From assembly GCA_003001975.1 (NCBI GenBank), contig PVUG01000007.1, positions 62,001-126,000 on the forward strand: a stretch of 64,000 nucleotides of DNA, read 5' to 3'. Positions 17,460 through 26,002 of this stretch are shown piece after piece. The position numbers and the translations under genes were made by a program. Source of the stretch: Martelella mediterranea (GTDB taxonomy: Bacteria > Pseudomonadota > Alphaproteobacteria > Rhizobiales > Rhizobiaceae). How positions within the stretch are numbered: position 1 is the first letter of the stretch; every line of letters starts with the position of its first letter. The notes below the pieces were generated by a model, which saw only the letters and a program-made list of their open reading frames with translations, had not been told where the DNA came from and made no database searches.

Positions 17460-18881
17460 ATGAGCGACGATCTCTGGCGCTGGAGCGCAGCTGATCTTGC
17501 CCGTGGCATTGCCGCAGGGCACTTCACCAGCGTTGAGGCCACCACGAGCGCGCTGGCGCGCATGGATGCGGTAAACCAGCCTCTCAATGCGGTTGTGGAC
17601 CCGCTGCATGACGATGCAATGGCTGCAGCGCACGCGGCGGATGAAACCCTGCGCCGGACCGGCCCGCTCGGCCCGCTGCACGGCGTTCCGGTGACGGTCA
17701 AGATCAATGCAGATTACGGCGGGCGGGCGACCACCAACGGCGTGGTTGCCTACCGGGACCTGATCGCGCCCGAAGATGGCTCGGTGGTGCGCAATCTGAA
17801 AGCGTCCGGCGCCGTTATCATCGGCCGCACCAATACGCCGTGTTATTCGATGCGTGGTTTTACCAGCAACGATCTTCATGGCCAGACGCTCAACCCGCAC
17901 AATCCGGCGATCACCGCGGGCGGATCGTCGGGCGGGGCAGGTGCCGCCACGGCCGCCGGTATCGGCGCGATGGGCCATGGCAATGATATCGGCGGATCGG
18001 TCCGCCACCCGGCGAACTGCAACGGCCTCTACGGATTGCGGCCCACAGCGGGCATGGCGCCGGCCTTTAATCCCAGCCAGGCCGCCGAACGATTCATTGT
18101 CTCGCAGATGGCTGCGGTTCAGGGACCGCTGGCGCGCTCCATGGAGGATATCCGGCTTGCAATGCAGGCGCTTTCGGCCCCGGATCCCCGCGATATATGG
18201 CAAATTCCCGCCCGCGACGAATATCGCGTGCCCGAACACGCGCCCTGCCGGGTCGCCATCCATGCAGAGACCGACGAAAGTGTTGTTGACCCGGAGGTTT
18301 CCGCTGCCATTCGCCACGCTGGTGAAATTCTCTCGGATGCCGGATATGATGTTGTCGAGGTCGCGCCGCCTTCGCTGTGGGAGGCGATGGAGTTCTGGCT
18401 GCTGCTGCTGGGCAACGAGATGCGTGCCGGGCTGGGCCTGCTGATGGAAGAGCACGGCGACTGGAAGATGAAACAGGCCTATCGGGTGTTGACGGACGGT
18501 ATTCCCGAAATCTCCGATCGCGATGGCTTCCTCAAAGCCTATGCGCGCCGGTCGGCGTTGCTGCGGCAATGGCAGCTGTTCTTCGAGGAATATCCGCTTG
18601 TGGTGACGGCTGTGACCTGGACCAGACCAATGCCGGCCGAACACGACGTGTCCGAAGGGCTCGATTACGACTGGTTCCGTCGTGCGACCGCACCGATGAG
18701 CGGGACGCCCACGCTGGGTCTGCCGGGGCTGGCTGCGCCGGTGAACACCGTGCCTGGACGTCCCATGGGGGTTCAGCTTCTGGCCGGACGGCATCAGGAT
18801 CATCGCCTGTTGCAGGCGGGCGTTGTTCTGGAGCGCGCCATCGGACAGATCCTGCCGGTTGATCCGGTCTTGCCCGTCTGA
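17460..18881 (+). CDS. Amidase (amidase-signature family)
   Basis: A 473-residue amidase-signature hydrolase cleaving a C-N amide bond. The Ser-cisSer-Lys triad is readable: Lys81 in VTVKIN, cis-Ser156 in GGSSGG (154-159) and nucleophile Ser180 in DIGGSVRHPANCNGLYGLRP. No signal peptide, so it acts in the cytoplasm on imported substrate. The family covers glutamyl-tRNA amidotransferase A, aryl amidases and 6-aminohexanoate hydrolases; this length and the solitary context without gatB/gatC argue against GatA. In the operon it probably deacylates or deamidates the transported compound, giving an amino acid for the cyclodeaminase-type enzymes (inference). Confidence 0.88.
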   Translation: MSDDLWRWSAADLARGIAAGHFTSVEATTSALARMDAVNQPLNAVVDPLHDDAMAAAHAADETLRRTGPLGPLHGVPVTVKINADYGGRATTNGVVAYRDLIAPEDGSVVRNLKASGAVIIGRTNTPCYSMRGFTSNDLHGQTLNPHNPAITAGGSSGGAGAATAAGIGAMGHGNDIGGSVRHPANCNGLYGLRPTAGMAPAFNPSQAAERFIVSQMAAVQGPLARSMEDIRLAMQALSAPDPRDIWQIPARDEYRVPEHAPCRVAIHAETDESVVDPEVSAAIRHAGEILSDAGYDVVEVAPPSLWEAMEFWLLLLGNEMRAGLGLLMEEHGDWKMKQAYRVLTDGIPEISDRDGFLKAYARRSALLRQWQLFFEEYPLVVTAVTWTRPMPAEHDVSEGLDYDWFRRATAPMSGTPTLGLPGLAAPVNTVPGRPMGVQLLAGRHQDHRLLQAGVVLERAIGQILPVDPVLPV

Positions 18882-18889
18882 ACCGGCAA

Positions 18890-18918
18890 ATCCCGTCGCG
18901 GCTGAGCGGCGACGGGAT
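18890..18918. terminator. Stem-loop between convergent amidase and cyclodeaminase-like genes
   Basis: Perfect ten-base arms ATCCCGTCGC (18890-18899) and GCGACGGGAT (18909-18918) enclose a nine-base loop nine bases after the amidase stop. No T-run follows on either strand, so termination would be weak or factor-assisted. Confidence 0.45.
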
Positions 18919-18973
18919 CGACGAAGGCCGAACTGGGCTTTTCGCTGTGAAAGAAGTGGAAATGGCCGCGCTT

Positions 18974-19909
18974 TCAGCCGGCAGCGACGGCACCGGCCAC
19001 ATAGATAGCGATCATGGTATCGAGATGAGCGCCGCCGCCATTCTTGTACAGGGTAATCTCGCTATCGGTTTCACGTCCGGCCTTGCCTGAAACCAGCGCG
19101 TAGAGATCGCCACGCACGCTGTCTTCTGAAATGATGCCGCTGGCGATGGGGATCGCGAGTTCCCCGATATGCCCGATCGTGCTGTCGCGGCTGTCCACGA
19201 ACAGTCGGGCCCGCGCGATCAGATCGTCGTCGGCCTCGCGCATGTCGGCCTTGAAAGCGCCGATCAGGTCGACATGGGTGCCGGGGCGCACCCATTCTCC
19301 CCGCAAAACGGGAGTGCGGGCCATGGTTGCCGTCGAAACGATATCGGCCGCGCCGACAGCGCCGGGCAGATCGGCAACAGCACGGATCTCGTAGCCGCTG
19401 GCGCGCATTTCGGCGCACATGTCGTTTGCCTGCTCCGGCCGCCGGGTCCAGACCGAAATCGTCTCCAGACCCGGAAATGCAGCGCTGTAGGCCTTGACCA
19501 GATTGCGGGCCAGTGTGCCGCCCCCGACGATCAGCAGGTGGCGGCTGTCGGGCCGGGCCAGAAGCCGGGCACCCAGAACGGAGTCTCCGGCAGTCTTCAG
19601 TTCGGTGATGATCCGGGCGTCGATTATGGCAGTCAGGGTTCCGTGGACCGGTTCGAACACCATCATGGCCCCCTGTACCGTATCGAACCCCGCCTCTGGA
19701 TTCCGGTCGAATACGGTGACGGCTTTCACGCCATAGCCGAGCCCCTCGATAAAGGCGGCCCGGGTCAAAAGGGTGCGGTCGGAAGGACCCTGAAACAGGT
19801 CGCCCAGCTTTGCCTTCGGCCGCGTATGCCCGTCACGCAAGGCTTCAATCGCTTCATGCCAGGAGACATGGGGGCGTGCGTCTTCGCAGGAAATGACGGT
19901 TTGCATCAT
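18974..19909 (-). CDS. Ornithine cyclodeaminase / mu-crystallin family protein
   Basis: A 311-residue NAD(P)-binding protein of the OCD/mu-crystallin superfamily, which includes ornithine cyclodeaminase, alanine dehydrogenase and ketimine reductases. Lys62 in GVKAV and the Rossmann motif GGGTLARN (129-136) are present, but the usual TRTAA helix reads TELKTAGDS, replacing the substrate-binding Arg by Lys. This suggests a different reaction from true ornithine cyclodeaminase, perhaps a ketimine reductase. The ATG at 19909 with GGAAGGG upstream is preferred to an in-frame ATG at 20044, which would overlap the RidA gene. It ends a minus operon with an M20 hydrolase and RidA. Confidence 0.85.
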   Translation of the reverse strand: MMQTVISCEDARPHVSWHEAIEALRDGHTRPKAKLGDLFQGPSDRTLLTRAAFIEGLGYGVKAVTVFDRNPEAGFDTVQGAMMVFEPVHGTLTAIIDARIITELKTAGDSVLGARLLARPDSRHLLIVGGGTLARNLVKAYSAAFPGLETISVWTRRPEQANDMCAEMRASGYEIRAVADLPGAVGAADIVSTATMARTPVLRGEWVRPGTHVDLIGAFKADMREADDDLIARARLFVDSRDSTIGHIGELAIPIASGIISEDSVRGDLYALVSGKAGRETDSEITLYKNGGGAHLDTMIAIYVAGAVAAG

Positions 19910-19941
19910 GGGGCGGGCCCTTCCGTCCTGTCTTGCGCCGG

Positions 19942-20286
19942 TCAGGCGATGGCGGCGACAATCATGAACTCGACACGATATTGCGGCGTGGCAAGCCTGG
20001 CCTCGCCGCAGGCGCGCGCCGGCGGGTTCTGCGGGTCGATCCATGCGTCCCAGACCGCATTCAGCGCGTCGAAGTCGTCCATGTCGGCCAGCCAGATGGT
20101 TGCCGACAGGATCCGGGACTTGTCCGAACCGGCCTGGGCCAGCAGTCGTTCGACTTCGGCCAGGGCATTCCGGCTTTGTTCGGATACATCCGCACCGGCG
20201 CCGACCTGACCGGCAAGGTGTATGGTTCCGTTGTGGACAACAGCCTGGCTCATGCGCGGGCCGGGTGCGATACGGGTGATGGTCAT
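19942..20286 (-). CDS. RidA/YjgF/Rid-family protein (enamine/imine deaminase)
   Basis: A 114-residue Rid-family trimeric cytosolic protein. Arg91 in PPARACGEARL corresponds to the arginine that RidA proteins use for hydrolysing reactive 2-aminoacrylate-type enamines. Other family features are AGQVGAGADVSEQSRNALAE and DMDDFDALNAVWDAW. ATG at 20286 has AAAGGA upstream; a start at 20322 is less likely. Placed between an M20 hydrolase and an OCD-family enzyme, it would remove unstable imine or enamine products of that pathway. It belongs to a divergent Rid subfamily common in catabolic operons rather than to canonical RidA. Confidence 0.85.
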   Translation of the reverse strand: MTITRIAPGPRMSQAVVHNGTIHLAGQVGAGADVSEQSRNALAEVERLLAQAGSDKSRILSATIWLADMDDFDALNAVWDAWIDPQNPPARACGEARLATPQYRVEFMIVAAIA

Positions 20287-20331
20287 GAAGGTCCTTTCAT
20301 TTGTCTTTGATCTTGATTGCAATGAACCGTA

Positions 20332-21525
20332 TCAGCCTGCCGGGGGAAGAACGCGGTTGACCAGTTCGACCCAGAAGGCAATGCCGTGACCCAATGCTCT
20401 ATCATCGAAGTCATAGGCGGGATTGTGCAGCGGCGCGCTGTCGCCATTGCCGATAAAGATATAGGCCCCGGGCACCGCACGCAGGAAAAAGCCGAAATCT
20501 TCCGAAGCCATTGCCGGTTTCAGATCCAGATGCACGTTTTCGGGCCCGGCGACCGCCCTCATGGCATCAATCGCCAGATTGGTTTCGGCCGCGTGGTTTA
20601 CGGTTGGTGGATAGGGTTCGCTCGGTGGACGTTCGACCGTCACGGTGCAGCCCTGCGCCTCGGCAGTCGCGGTGCAGATACGCTGGAGCTCGCTGAAGAT
20701 CCGGGCCGACACGGTTTCGGAAAAACAGCGAAAATTGCAGCGCATGGTGACGGTGTCGGGAATGACGTTCCAGGCTTCGCCGCCGTGAATGGAGGTGATC
20801 GAGACAACGGCCTGATCGAACGGGCTGATGCTGCGGGATACGATCGTCTGCGCTGCAGTGACGATGGCGGCGGCACACACCACCGGATCGCGTGCAAGCT
20901 CGGGCTTGGCAGCATGACCGCCTTCACCTTTCACCGTAATCAGCGCGCCATCGGCCGAGGCCATGACCGGGCCATGGATGGCGGCGAACTGCCCGACGGG
21001 CAGGTCCGGCCAGTTATGCAGTGCATAGGCACCCTTGACAGGCCAGCGTTTCAGCACGCCCTCCCGGATCATGACGTTCGCGCCGCCTTCTCCCTCTTCG
21101 GCAGGCTGGAAGCAGAAGATCAGCGTACCGCTGAAATTACGGGTCTGCGCCAGATGGCAGGCGGCGCCGAGCAGTATCGTGGTGTGTCCGTCATGTCCGC
21201 AGGCATGCATGACCCCTTCGGTCTGTGAGGCATAGGACGCGCCTGTTGCCTCTGTGATCGGCAGCGCATCCATATCGGCGCGCAGGAGAACCCGTGCATC
21301 GGCTTTCTCCGCCGGTCCGTCCTGACCGTGCAGAACACCGATCACACCGGTTTTGGCAATGCCTTCGATCACCTCGTCGAACCCGAATGCCTGAAGCTGA
21401 CGGGCGACGATCTCCGCGGTGTGCGGCAGATCGAACATCAGTTCGGGCTGACGATGCAGTGCACGACGCAGCGCCACGAAATCGGGAAGGATCGATGCGA
21501 TGGAAGGCGCAGTCTCTGTGGGCAT
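20332..21525 (-). CDS. M20-family amidohydrolase (hippurate hydrolase type)
   Basis: A 397-residue metallo-amidohydrolase of the M20D group (hippuricase, IAA-amino acid hydrolase). Metal-site motifs are LRADMDALPI (81-90), MHACGHDGH (106-114) and QPAEEG (140-145), with the late MASEDFGFFL ligand region. It cleaves N-acyl amino acids in the cytoplasm; no signal peptide. ATG at 21525 has AGAGGAC upstream. First gene of the minus operon facing ocd across the GntR palindrome at 21676. A second M20 enzyme (22818-23996) follows ocd, so two different acyl groups or steps may be handled. Confidence 0.9.
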   Translation of the reverse strand: MPTETAPSIASILPDFVALRRALHRQPELMFDLPHTAEIVARQLQAFGFDEVIEGIAKTGVIGVLHGQDGPAEKADARVLLRADMDALPITEATGASYASQTEGVMHACGHDGHTTILLGAACHLAQTRNFSGTLIFCFQPAEEGEGGANVMIREGVLKRWPVKGAYALHNWPDLPVGQFAAIHGPVMASADGALITVKGEGGHAAKPELARDPVVCAAAIVTAAQTIVSRSISPFDQAVVSITSIHGGEAWNVIPDTVTMRCNFRCFSETVSARIFSELQRICTATAEAQGCTVTVERPPSEPYPPTVNHAAETNLAIDAMRAVAGPENVHLDLKPAMASEDFGFFLRAVPGAYIFIGNGDSAPLHNPAYDFDDRALGHGIAFWVELVNRVLPPAG

Positions 21526-21675
21526 GGTGTCCTCTGGTCTCAGTCGGGGTTCGGGGCGCAACAGACAGCCGGATAAAAAACGTGACATTGCCGGATGCGG
21601 CCGGGGGGCTGGCTGATCGAACAGCCCGGTTGTCGCCCGAAACCGCCTGGATCATGGCACCGTGAAGCGACATGT

Positions 21676-21688
21676 GTCAACTGTTGAC
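21676..21688. promoter_or_regulatory. Candidate GntR operator, copy 2
   Basis: The palindrome GTCAACTGTTGAC is identical to that at 11940, including the following AGTTTT. It lies between the divergent M20 hydrolase operon and ocd. Two exact copies in the two divergent control regions of one cluster indicate a shared regulator, most simply the GntR protein at 11192-11869. Confidence 0.65.
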
Positions 21689-21745
21689 AGTTTTTGAATT
21701 GCGTTCTATGCCCGTTTCTATACAATTATCGCAGGGAGTTCCGTC

Positions 21746-22813
21746 ATGACGCAGGGCCAGCCAGGACCCTTCAGCATCGTTCCATTCGTCAGCGTTGACG
21801 ACATGATGAAGCTGACGCTCGATATCGGGGTCGAGCAGATGCTGTACGATCTGGCGCAATGGATCGAACAGGACTTCCGGCGCTGGGAAGAGTTCGAGAA
21901 AACGCCCCGCGTGGCCGCCCATTCCGACGAAGGGGTGATCGAGCTCATGCCCACTTCGGACGGCGAGGCCTACGGCTTCAAATATGTCAACGGCCACCCC
22001 AAGAACACCCGCAGCGGGCGCCAGACGGTCACCGCCTTCGGGGTCTTGTCTGATGTCGACAACGGCTATCCCGTTCTTCTGACCGAGATGACCCTGCTGA
22101 CGGCTTTGCGCACGGCAGCGACATCGGCCATGGTTGCGCGTCATCTGATGCCCGAGAACGCCAGCACCATGGCGATGATCGGCAATGGCGCACAGTCGGA
22201 ATTCCAGTGTCTTGCCTTCAGGGCGGTGTGCGGCATCAAGCGCGTGCAGCTTTTCGACATCGACCCGGCTGCGACGGCAAAGGCGGTGCGCAATCTTGAG
22301 GCGCAAGGGCTCGATGTGGTCGGCTGCGCGTCGTCGCAGGAGGCCGTCGAGGGGGCTCAGATCATCACCACCTGCACCGCCGACAAGCAATATGCCACGA
22401 TCCTGACCGATAACATGGTCGGCAACGGGGTACACATCAATGCCATTGGCGGTGATTGCCCGGGAAAGACGGAATTGCACCGCGATATCCTGACCCGGTC
22501 GGAGATTTTTGTCGAATATCCGCCGCAGACCCGGGTCGAGGGGGAGATCCAGCAGCTGGATGCCGATCATCCGGTTACCGAGATGTGGAAGGTGATCACC
22601 GGGCAGGCCCCCGGCCGGACCTCGTCACGCCAGGTTACCCTGTTCGACAGCGTCGGTTTCGCCACCGAAGATTTCAGCGCCCTGCGCTATGTCCATGCCC
22701 AACTGAAAACGCATCCCTATTACCAGAACCTCGACCTGCTCGCGGACCCGGACGATCCCCGTGACCTGTTTGGCATGCTGATGCGCAAGCAGGCACAGTC
22801 AGGGATGTCCTAG
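21746..22813 (+). CDS. ocd: Ornithine cyclodeaminase
   Basis: A 355-residue protein resembling bona fide ornithine cyclodeaminase, which converts L-ornithine to L-proline and ammonia using bound NAD+. Visible features are FKYVNGHPKNT (residues about 78-88), RTAATSA (122-128) with the substrate Arg, GNGAQSE as nucleotide-binding loop (146-152), FDID after the second Rossmann strand and NAIGGDCPGKTEL. Length fits the family. It begins just downstream of the GntR palindrome and is followed after four bases by an M20 amidohydrolase, suggesting that the operon releases and then cyclises ornithine or an analogue (inference). Confidence 0.9.
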   Translation: MTQGQPGPFSIVPFVSVDDMMKLTLDIGVEQMLYDLAQWIEQDFRRWEEFEKTPRVAAHSDEGVIELMPTSDGEAYGFKYVNGHPKNTRSGRQTVTAFGVLSDVDNGYPVLLTEMTLLTALRTAATSAMVARHLMPENASTMAMIGNGAQSEFQCLAFRAVCGIKRVQLFDIDPAATAKAVRNLEAQGLDVVGCASSQEAVEGAQIITTCTADKQYATILTDNMVGNGVHINAIGGDCPGKTELHRDILTRSEIFVEYPPQTRVEGEIQQLDADHPVTEMWKVITGQAPGRTSSRQVTLFDSVGFATEDFSALRYVHAQLKTHPYYQNLDLLADPDDPRDLFGMLMRKQAQSGMS

Positions 22814-22817
22814 GGAC

Positions 22818-23996
22818 ATGGACAGCAGGGATTTGCACAATTCCGGCCTGTCGGCCGGCGATATCGCAGAATTGACCGCATGGCGCCGGGATCTGCACCG
22901 CACGCCCGAACTGTCGGGCGAGGAGACCCGGACCGCTGAAAAGGTTGTCGGAATGCTGGAGCCGAGCGAACCTGACCGGATACTAACCGGCATGGGTGGA
23001 CATGGAGTGGCAGCGGTCTATGCCGGATCGAAACCCGGGCCCTCGGTTCTGCTGCGCTGTGAGCTGGATGCGCTTCCGATCGCGGAGCTGAACGACAACC
23101 TGCTGCACCGGTCCCAGGTGCCGGGAACGGCGCATCTGTGCGGGCATGACGGGCATATGGCCATGCTGGTTGCCACGGCGCGCTGGCTTGGCCGGAACCG
23201 GCCATCGCGCGGGCGCGTGATCCTGCTTTTCCAGCCGGCCGAAGAAGACGGTTCCGGCGCGAAAAGGGTTATCGAAGACCCGCGGTTCTCTGAAATTCAG
23301 CCCGACTTTGCCTTTGCGCTGCATAACTGGCCGGGTTTGCCGCTCGGCCACGCAATCCTGTCGGAAGGGCCGGCCCATTGCGCCTCCCGCGGCATGAAGA
23401 TCGTTCTGACCGGGCGCACCGCCCACGCCTCACAGCCTGAAACCGGGATTTCCCCGGCCGGTGCGCTGGCACTGCTGATTGAAGATCTGGAAACGCTTTG
23501 TGCTGGCGAGAATGCGGCTTCGCCCGATTTTGCCCGCGCGAATGTGACCCATGCCCGGCTGGGCGAGGCGGGCTTCGGCACCACGCCCGGCAATGCCGAA
23601 TTGCATGTGACCCTGCGCACGCAGAAGGATGATGGCATGGCGCTGCTGGTGCAGCAGGCCGAAGACAAGGTAACGGCCGCCGCTGCGCGTTGGAACCTGC
23701 GATCGGACATCAGCTATCACGATATTTTCCGTCATTGCGAAAACGCGCCGGAGGCTGTGCAGGTCTTCCGCAAGGCACTTGCAGCCGAAGATATTCCGCT
23801 TCATCCGGCAAATGGCCCGGTGCGTGGTTCGGAGGATTTCGGGCGGTTCGGCGATCATGCCAGATCGGCGCTGCTGCTGCTGGGGGCCGGCCTTGACACG
23901 CCCGATCTGCACAATCCGGATTTCGATTTTCCCGATGAACTGATCCCGGTTGGCGCACGCCTGTTTGCGCAGATCGTAACCAGCCTGCTGGATTAA
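22818..23996 (+). CDS. M20-family amidohydrolase
   Basis: A 392-residue M20D-type zinc amidohydrolase. Motifs: WRRDLHRTPELSGEE at the N-terminus, LRCELDALPIAE (79-90), CGHDGH (108-113) and FQPAEEDGSGA (138-148), with VRGSEDFGRFG near the C-terminus. No signal peptide. It is paralogous but not closely similar to the M20 protein at 20332-21525. Co-transcribed with ocd (four-base gap), so it probably hydrolyses an N-acylated amino acid such as an N-acyl-ornithine to feed ocd; this is inference from context. Confidence 0.9.
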   Translation: MDSRDLHNSGLSAGDIAELTAWRRDLHRTPELSGEETRTAEKVVGMLEPSEPDRILTGMGGHGVAAVYAGSKPGPSVLLRCELDALPIAELNDNLLHRSQVPGTAHLCGHDGHMAMLVATARWLGRNRPSRGRVILLFQPAEEDGSGAKRVIEDPRFSEIQPDFAFALHNWPGLPLGHAILSEGPAHCASRGMKIVLTGRTAHASQPETGISPAGALALLIEDLETLCAGENAASPDFARANVTHARLGEAGFGTTPGNAELHVTLRTQKDDGMALLVQQAEDKVTAAAARWNLRSDISYHDIFRHCENAPEAVQVFRKALAAEDIPLHPANGPVRGSEDFGRFGDHARSALLLLGAGLDTPDLHNPDFDFPDELIPVGARLFAQIVTSLLD

Positions 23997-24096
23997 GGGG
24001 CAACGGTTCGGCCGTCGGATCGTGTTTCGTGCATAGATGGCGGTGTTATTCCGGAAAAGAGACTTGCGCAACACCGGGCATGAAACTACTCATGTC

Positions 24097-24112
24097 ATGA
24101 TATCGATATCAT
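24097..24112. promoter_or_regulatory. Perfect 16-base palindrome upstream of the small dimeric-barrel gene
   Basis: ATGATATCGATATCAT is fully self-complementary and lies 34 bases upstream of the ATG at 24146, in an otherwise gene-free stretch. It looks like a repressor operator, but I do not recognise the regulator, and none is encoded next to it. Confidence 0.4.
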
Positions 24113-24145
24113 ATTGTCTTTGCCCGTTTGCAGAAAGAGCAGTGA

Positions 24146-24469
24146 ATGTTTACCAGAAGTGCCATTTTCCGTGGCCGGATCAAGCCGGGGCGGGAAGACG
24201 AGTTCTATGCAGCCGTTCGGGAGAGGCTGGTTCCGGCATGGTCGCAGATGCTGCATGCACGTGCCGTGCGGGTTTATCGGCCGCGGCAGTGCGAGGCCGG
24301 GGAGGAGGATGTCTTTCTGGTTCAGGAAATCGACTATCCCTCGCTTGCCCACATTGAAGATGCGCTGTCTTCGCCCCGGCGCGAAGCAGCCGTTGCTGCG
24401 CTGGCGTCTGTGCGGGCGCTTTATGATGGTGAGCATCGTCACATCATTTATGAGCGTTTGACGGATTGA
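24146..24469 (+). CDS. Small dimeric alpha-beta barrel (ABM-like) protein
   Basis: A 107-residue protein starting MFTRSAIFRGRIKPGREDEF. The pattern of a beta strand, GREDEFYAAV helix and later VFLVQEIDYPSLAHIEDALSSPRR fits the dimeric ferredoxin-like barrel superfamily (antibiotic biosynthesis monooxygenase, EthD or YciI-like proteins). Function cannot be read: members include heme-degrading enzymes, monooxygenases and isomerases. It is a single gene with its own palindromic upstream element; the neighbouring Hsp70 gene is convergent. Confidence 0.65.
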   Translation: MFTRSAIFRGRIKPGREDEFYAAVRERLVPAWSQMLHARAVRVYRPRQCEAGEEDVFLVQEIDYPSLAHIEDALSSPRREAAVAALASVRALYDGEHRHIIYERLTD

Positions 24470-24571
24470 GGGCGGTGCAAATCCTGCCTTGAGTGCGCGG
24501 CCCGGCGGTCATCGGGCAAGAGTGACGTGCACAAGGGGCATTCACCCGGCGAGCGACACGGAAGCCGGCGC

Positions 24572-25864
24572 TCACATCCCGTCTGGAAAATCGTCTTCCG
24601 CTCCGATCAGCGCCAGCCCGTGGGCAATGGACAGCAGTTCGCCGCCGGTCTCGATGCGGGTAGTGTCGAAACGGTCTTCGAAGATCTTGCGCACCGCCGG
24701 CACGAAGGATGAGCCACCGGTGAGGAACACCTTGTCGATTTGCGATGCGGCGATGCCGGCGCCCTCGATCGCCTCGTCGAGTGCGGCCTCCATCTGGTCG
24801 AGTTCGCCTGCAATCCAGCGCTCGAAATCGGCGCGGCGCACGGTGCGGCGACTGTCCTTGCCAAGCGGGGCGAAGAAGAATTCGGCTTCCTCTTGTGCCG
24901 ACAGCGCCCGTTTGGTGGCCGATATCGCCTCATAGAGCGGATAGCCCTCATCGTTTTCGACCAGGTCGATGAACAGTTCGAGCGCATCGGGGTCGGTGGC
25001 GTCGCGCACCAGGCTTTTCAGGTCGATGAAATCGCGGGTGGTCTTGAAGATCGAAAGCTGGCTCCAGCGGCCGAAGCTTGCGTAATAGTTCGACGGCACG
25101 TCGAGCACCTTGCCGAAGCTCTTGTAGCTGGTGCCCTTGCCCAGCATCGGGCTCACCACATTGTCGATGATGCGGTAGTCGAACATGTCGCCGGCCACGC
25201 CGACACCGGAATGCGACAACGGCTCGGCGGAGAGCTTTCCCGCGCTTTTGGAAAACCGGATGATCGAATAGTCGGTGGTGCCGCCGCCGAAGTCGGCGAC
25301 CAGCACATTGGCATCCCTCTCAAGCCGGCTTGCGAAATACCAGGCTGCGGCCACCGGCTCCAGCACGAAGCGGATTTCCGGGAAACCGAAGCGGGACAAG
25401 GCCTCGTTGTAACGCTCAAGCGCCAGCGCCTCGTCGGCGCCGGTGCCGGCAAAGCGCACCGGCCTGCCGGCGGCCACGCGGCTGATATCGCCGGGCCAGC
25501 CGTCACCGGCATAGGTCATCAGTTTTTCCAGAAACACCGCCATCAGATCCGGAAACGAATGGCGGCGACCGAGCACGGCGGTTTCCCTGAAAAGCGGACT
25601 GGCGGCATAGGTCTTGATCGACTGCAGGAAGCGGCATTCGCCGGGATGGTCGATCAGCGTGCGAATGGCGGCTGCCCCCGCCTCCGTTGCAAGCGGCGCA
25701 CCGACGCCGGCCTGCCGGTCTTTCATGAATGAAAGGCAGGTGCGCATCGTATCCGTCACCCCCGCCTGGCTTTCAAACGTCAGCGAACGGGTTTCGCCTT
25801 TGCCGTGCGCGGGCAGCGCGATCACGGTGTTGGTCGTGCCGAAATCGAGTCCGAGTGCGGTCAT
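24572..25864 (-). CDS. Hsp70-family molecular chaperone (YegD type)
   Basis: A 430-residue actin-fold ATPase that lacks the substrate-binding lid of DnaK, as in YegD. The phosphate-1 motif LGLDFGTTNTVIALP is at the N-terminus, phosphate-2 appears as LVADFGGGTTDYSIIRF, and the adenosine motif as FLTGGSSFVPAVRKIF. Such proteins are assumed to be specialised chaperones; the client is unknown. ATG at 25864 is preceded by AAAGGACGG; a start at 25921 is less likely. A monocistronic gene convergent with the ABM-like gene. Confidence 0.88.
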   Translation of the reverse strand: MTALGLDFGTTNTVIALPAHGKGETRSLTFESQAGVTDTMRTCLSFMKDRQAGVGAPLATEAGAAAIRTLIDHPGECRFLQSIKTYAASPLFRETAVLGRRHSFPDLMAVFLEKLMTYAGDGWPGDISRVAAGRPVRFAGTGADEALALERYNEALSRFGFPEIRFVLEPVAAAWYFASRLERDANVLVADFGGGTTDYSIIRFSKSAGKLSAEPLSHSGVGVAGDMFDYRIIDNVVSPMLGKGTSYKSFGKVLDVPSNYYASFGRWSQLSIFKTTRDFIDLKSLVRDATDPDALELFIDLVENDEGYPLYEAISATKRALSAQEEAEFFFAPLGKDSRRTVRRADFERWIAGELDQMEAALDEAIEGAGIAASQIDKVFLTGGSSFVPAVRKIFEDRFDTTRIETGGELLSIAHGLALIGAEDDFPDGM

Positions 25865-26002
25865 GACGCCGTCCTTTTTGCCGGGAGTGTGGTGTGAAGG
25901 CCGGCGGTTATATACCCTCACCGTGCATTGGCAAGATGGCGGGCATGAAAAAGCCGCCGCGGCATTTGTCGCGACGGCTTTTGATGCGGGATGCGCTGTT
26001 TC

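Noticed and set aside
17460-18881. Glutamyl-tRNA(Gln) amidotransferase subunit A.
   Set aside because: The amidase signature fits, but there are no gatB or gatC neighbours and the gene is in a catabolic transporter operon.
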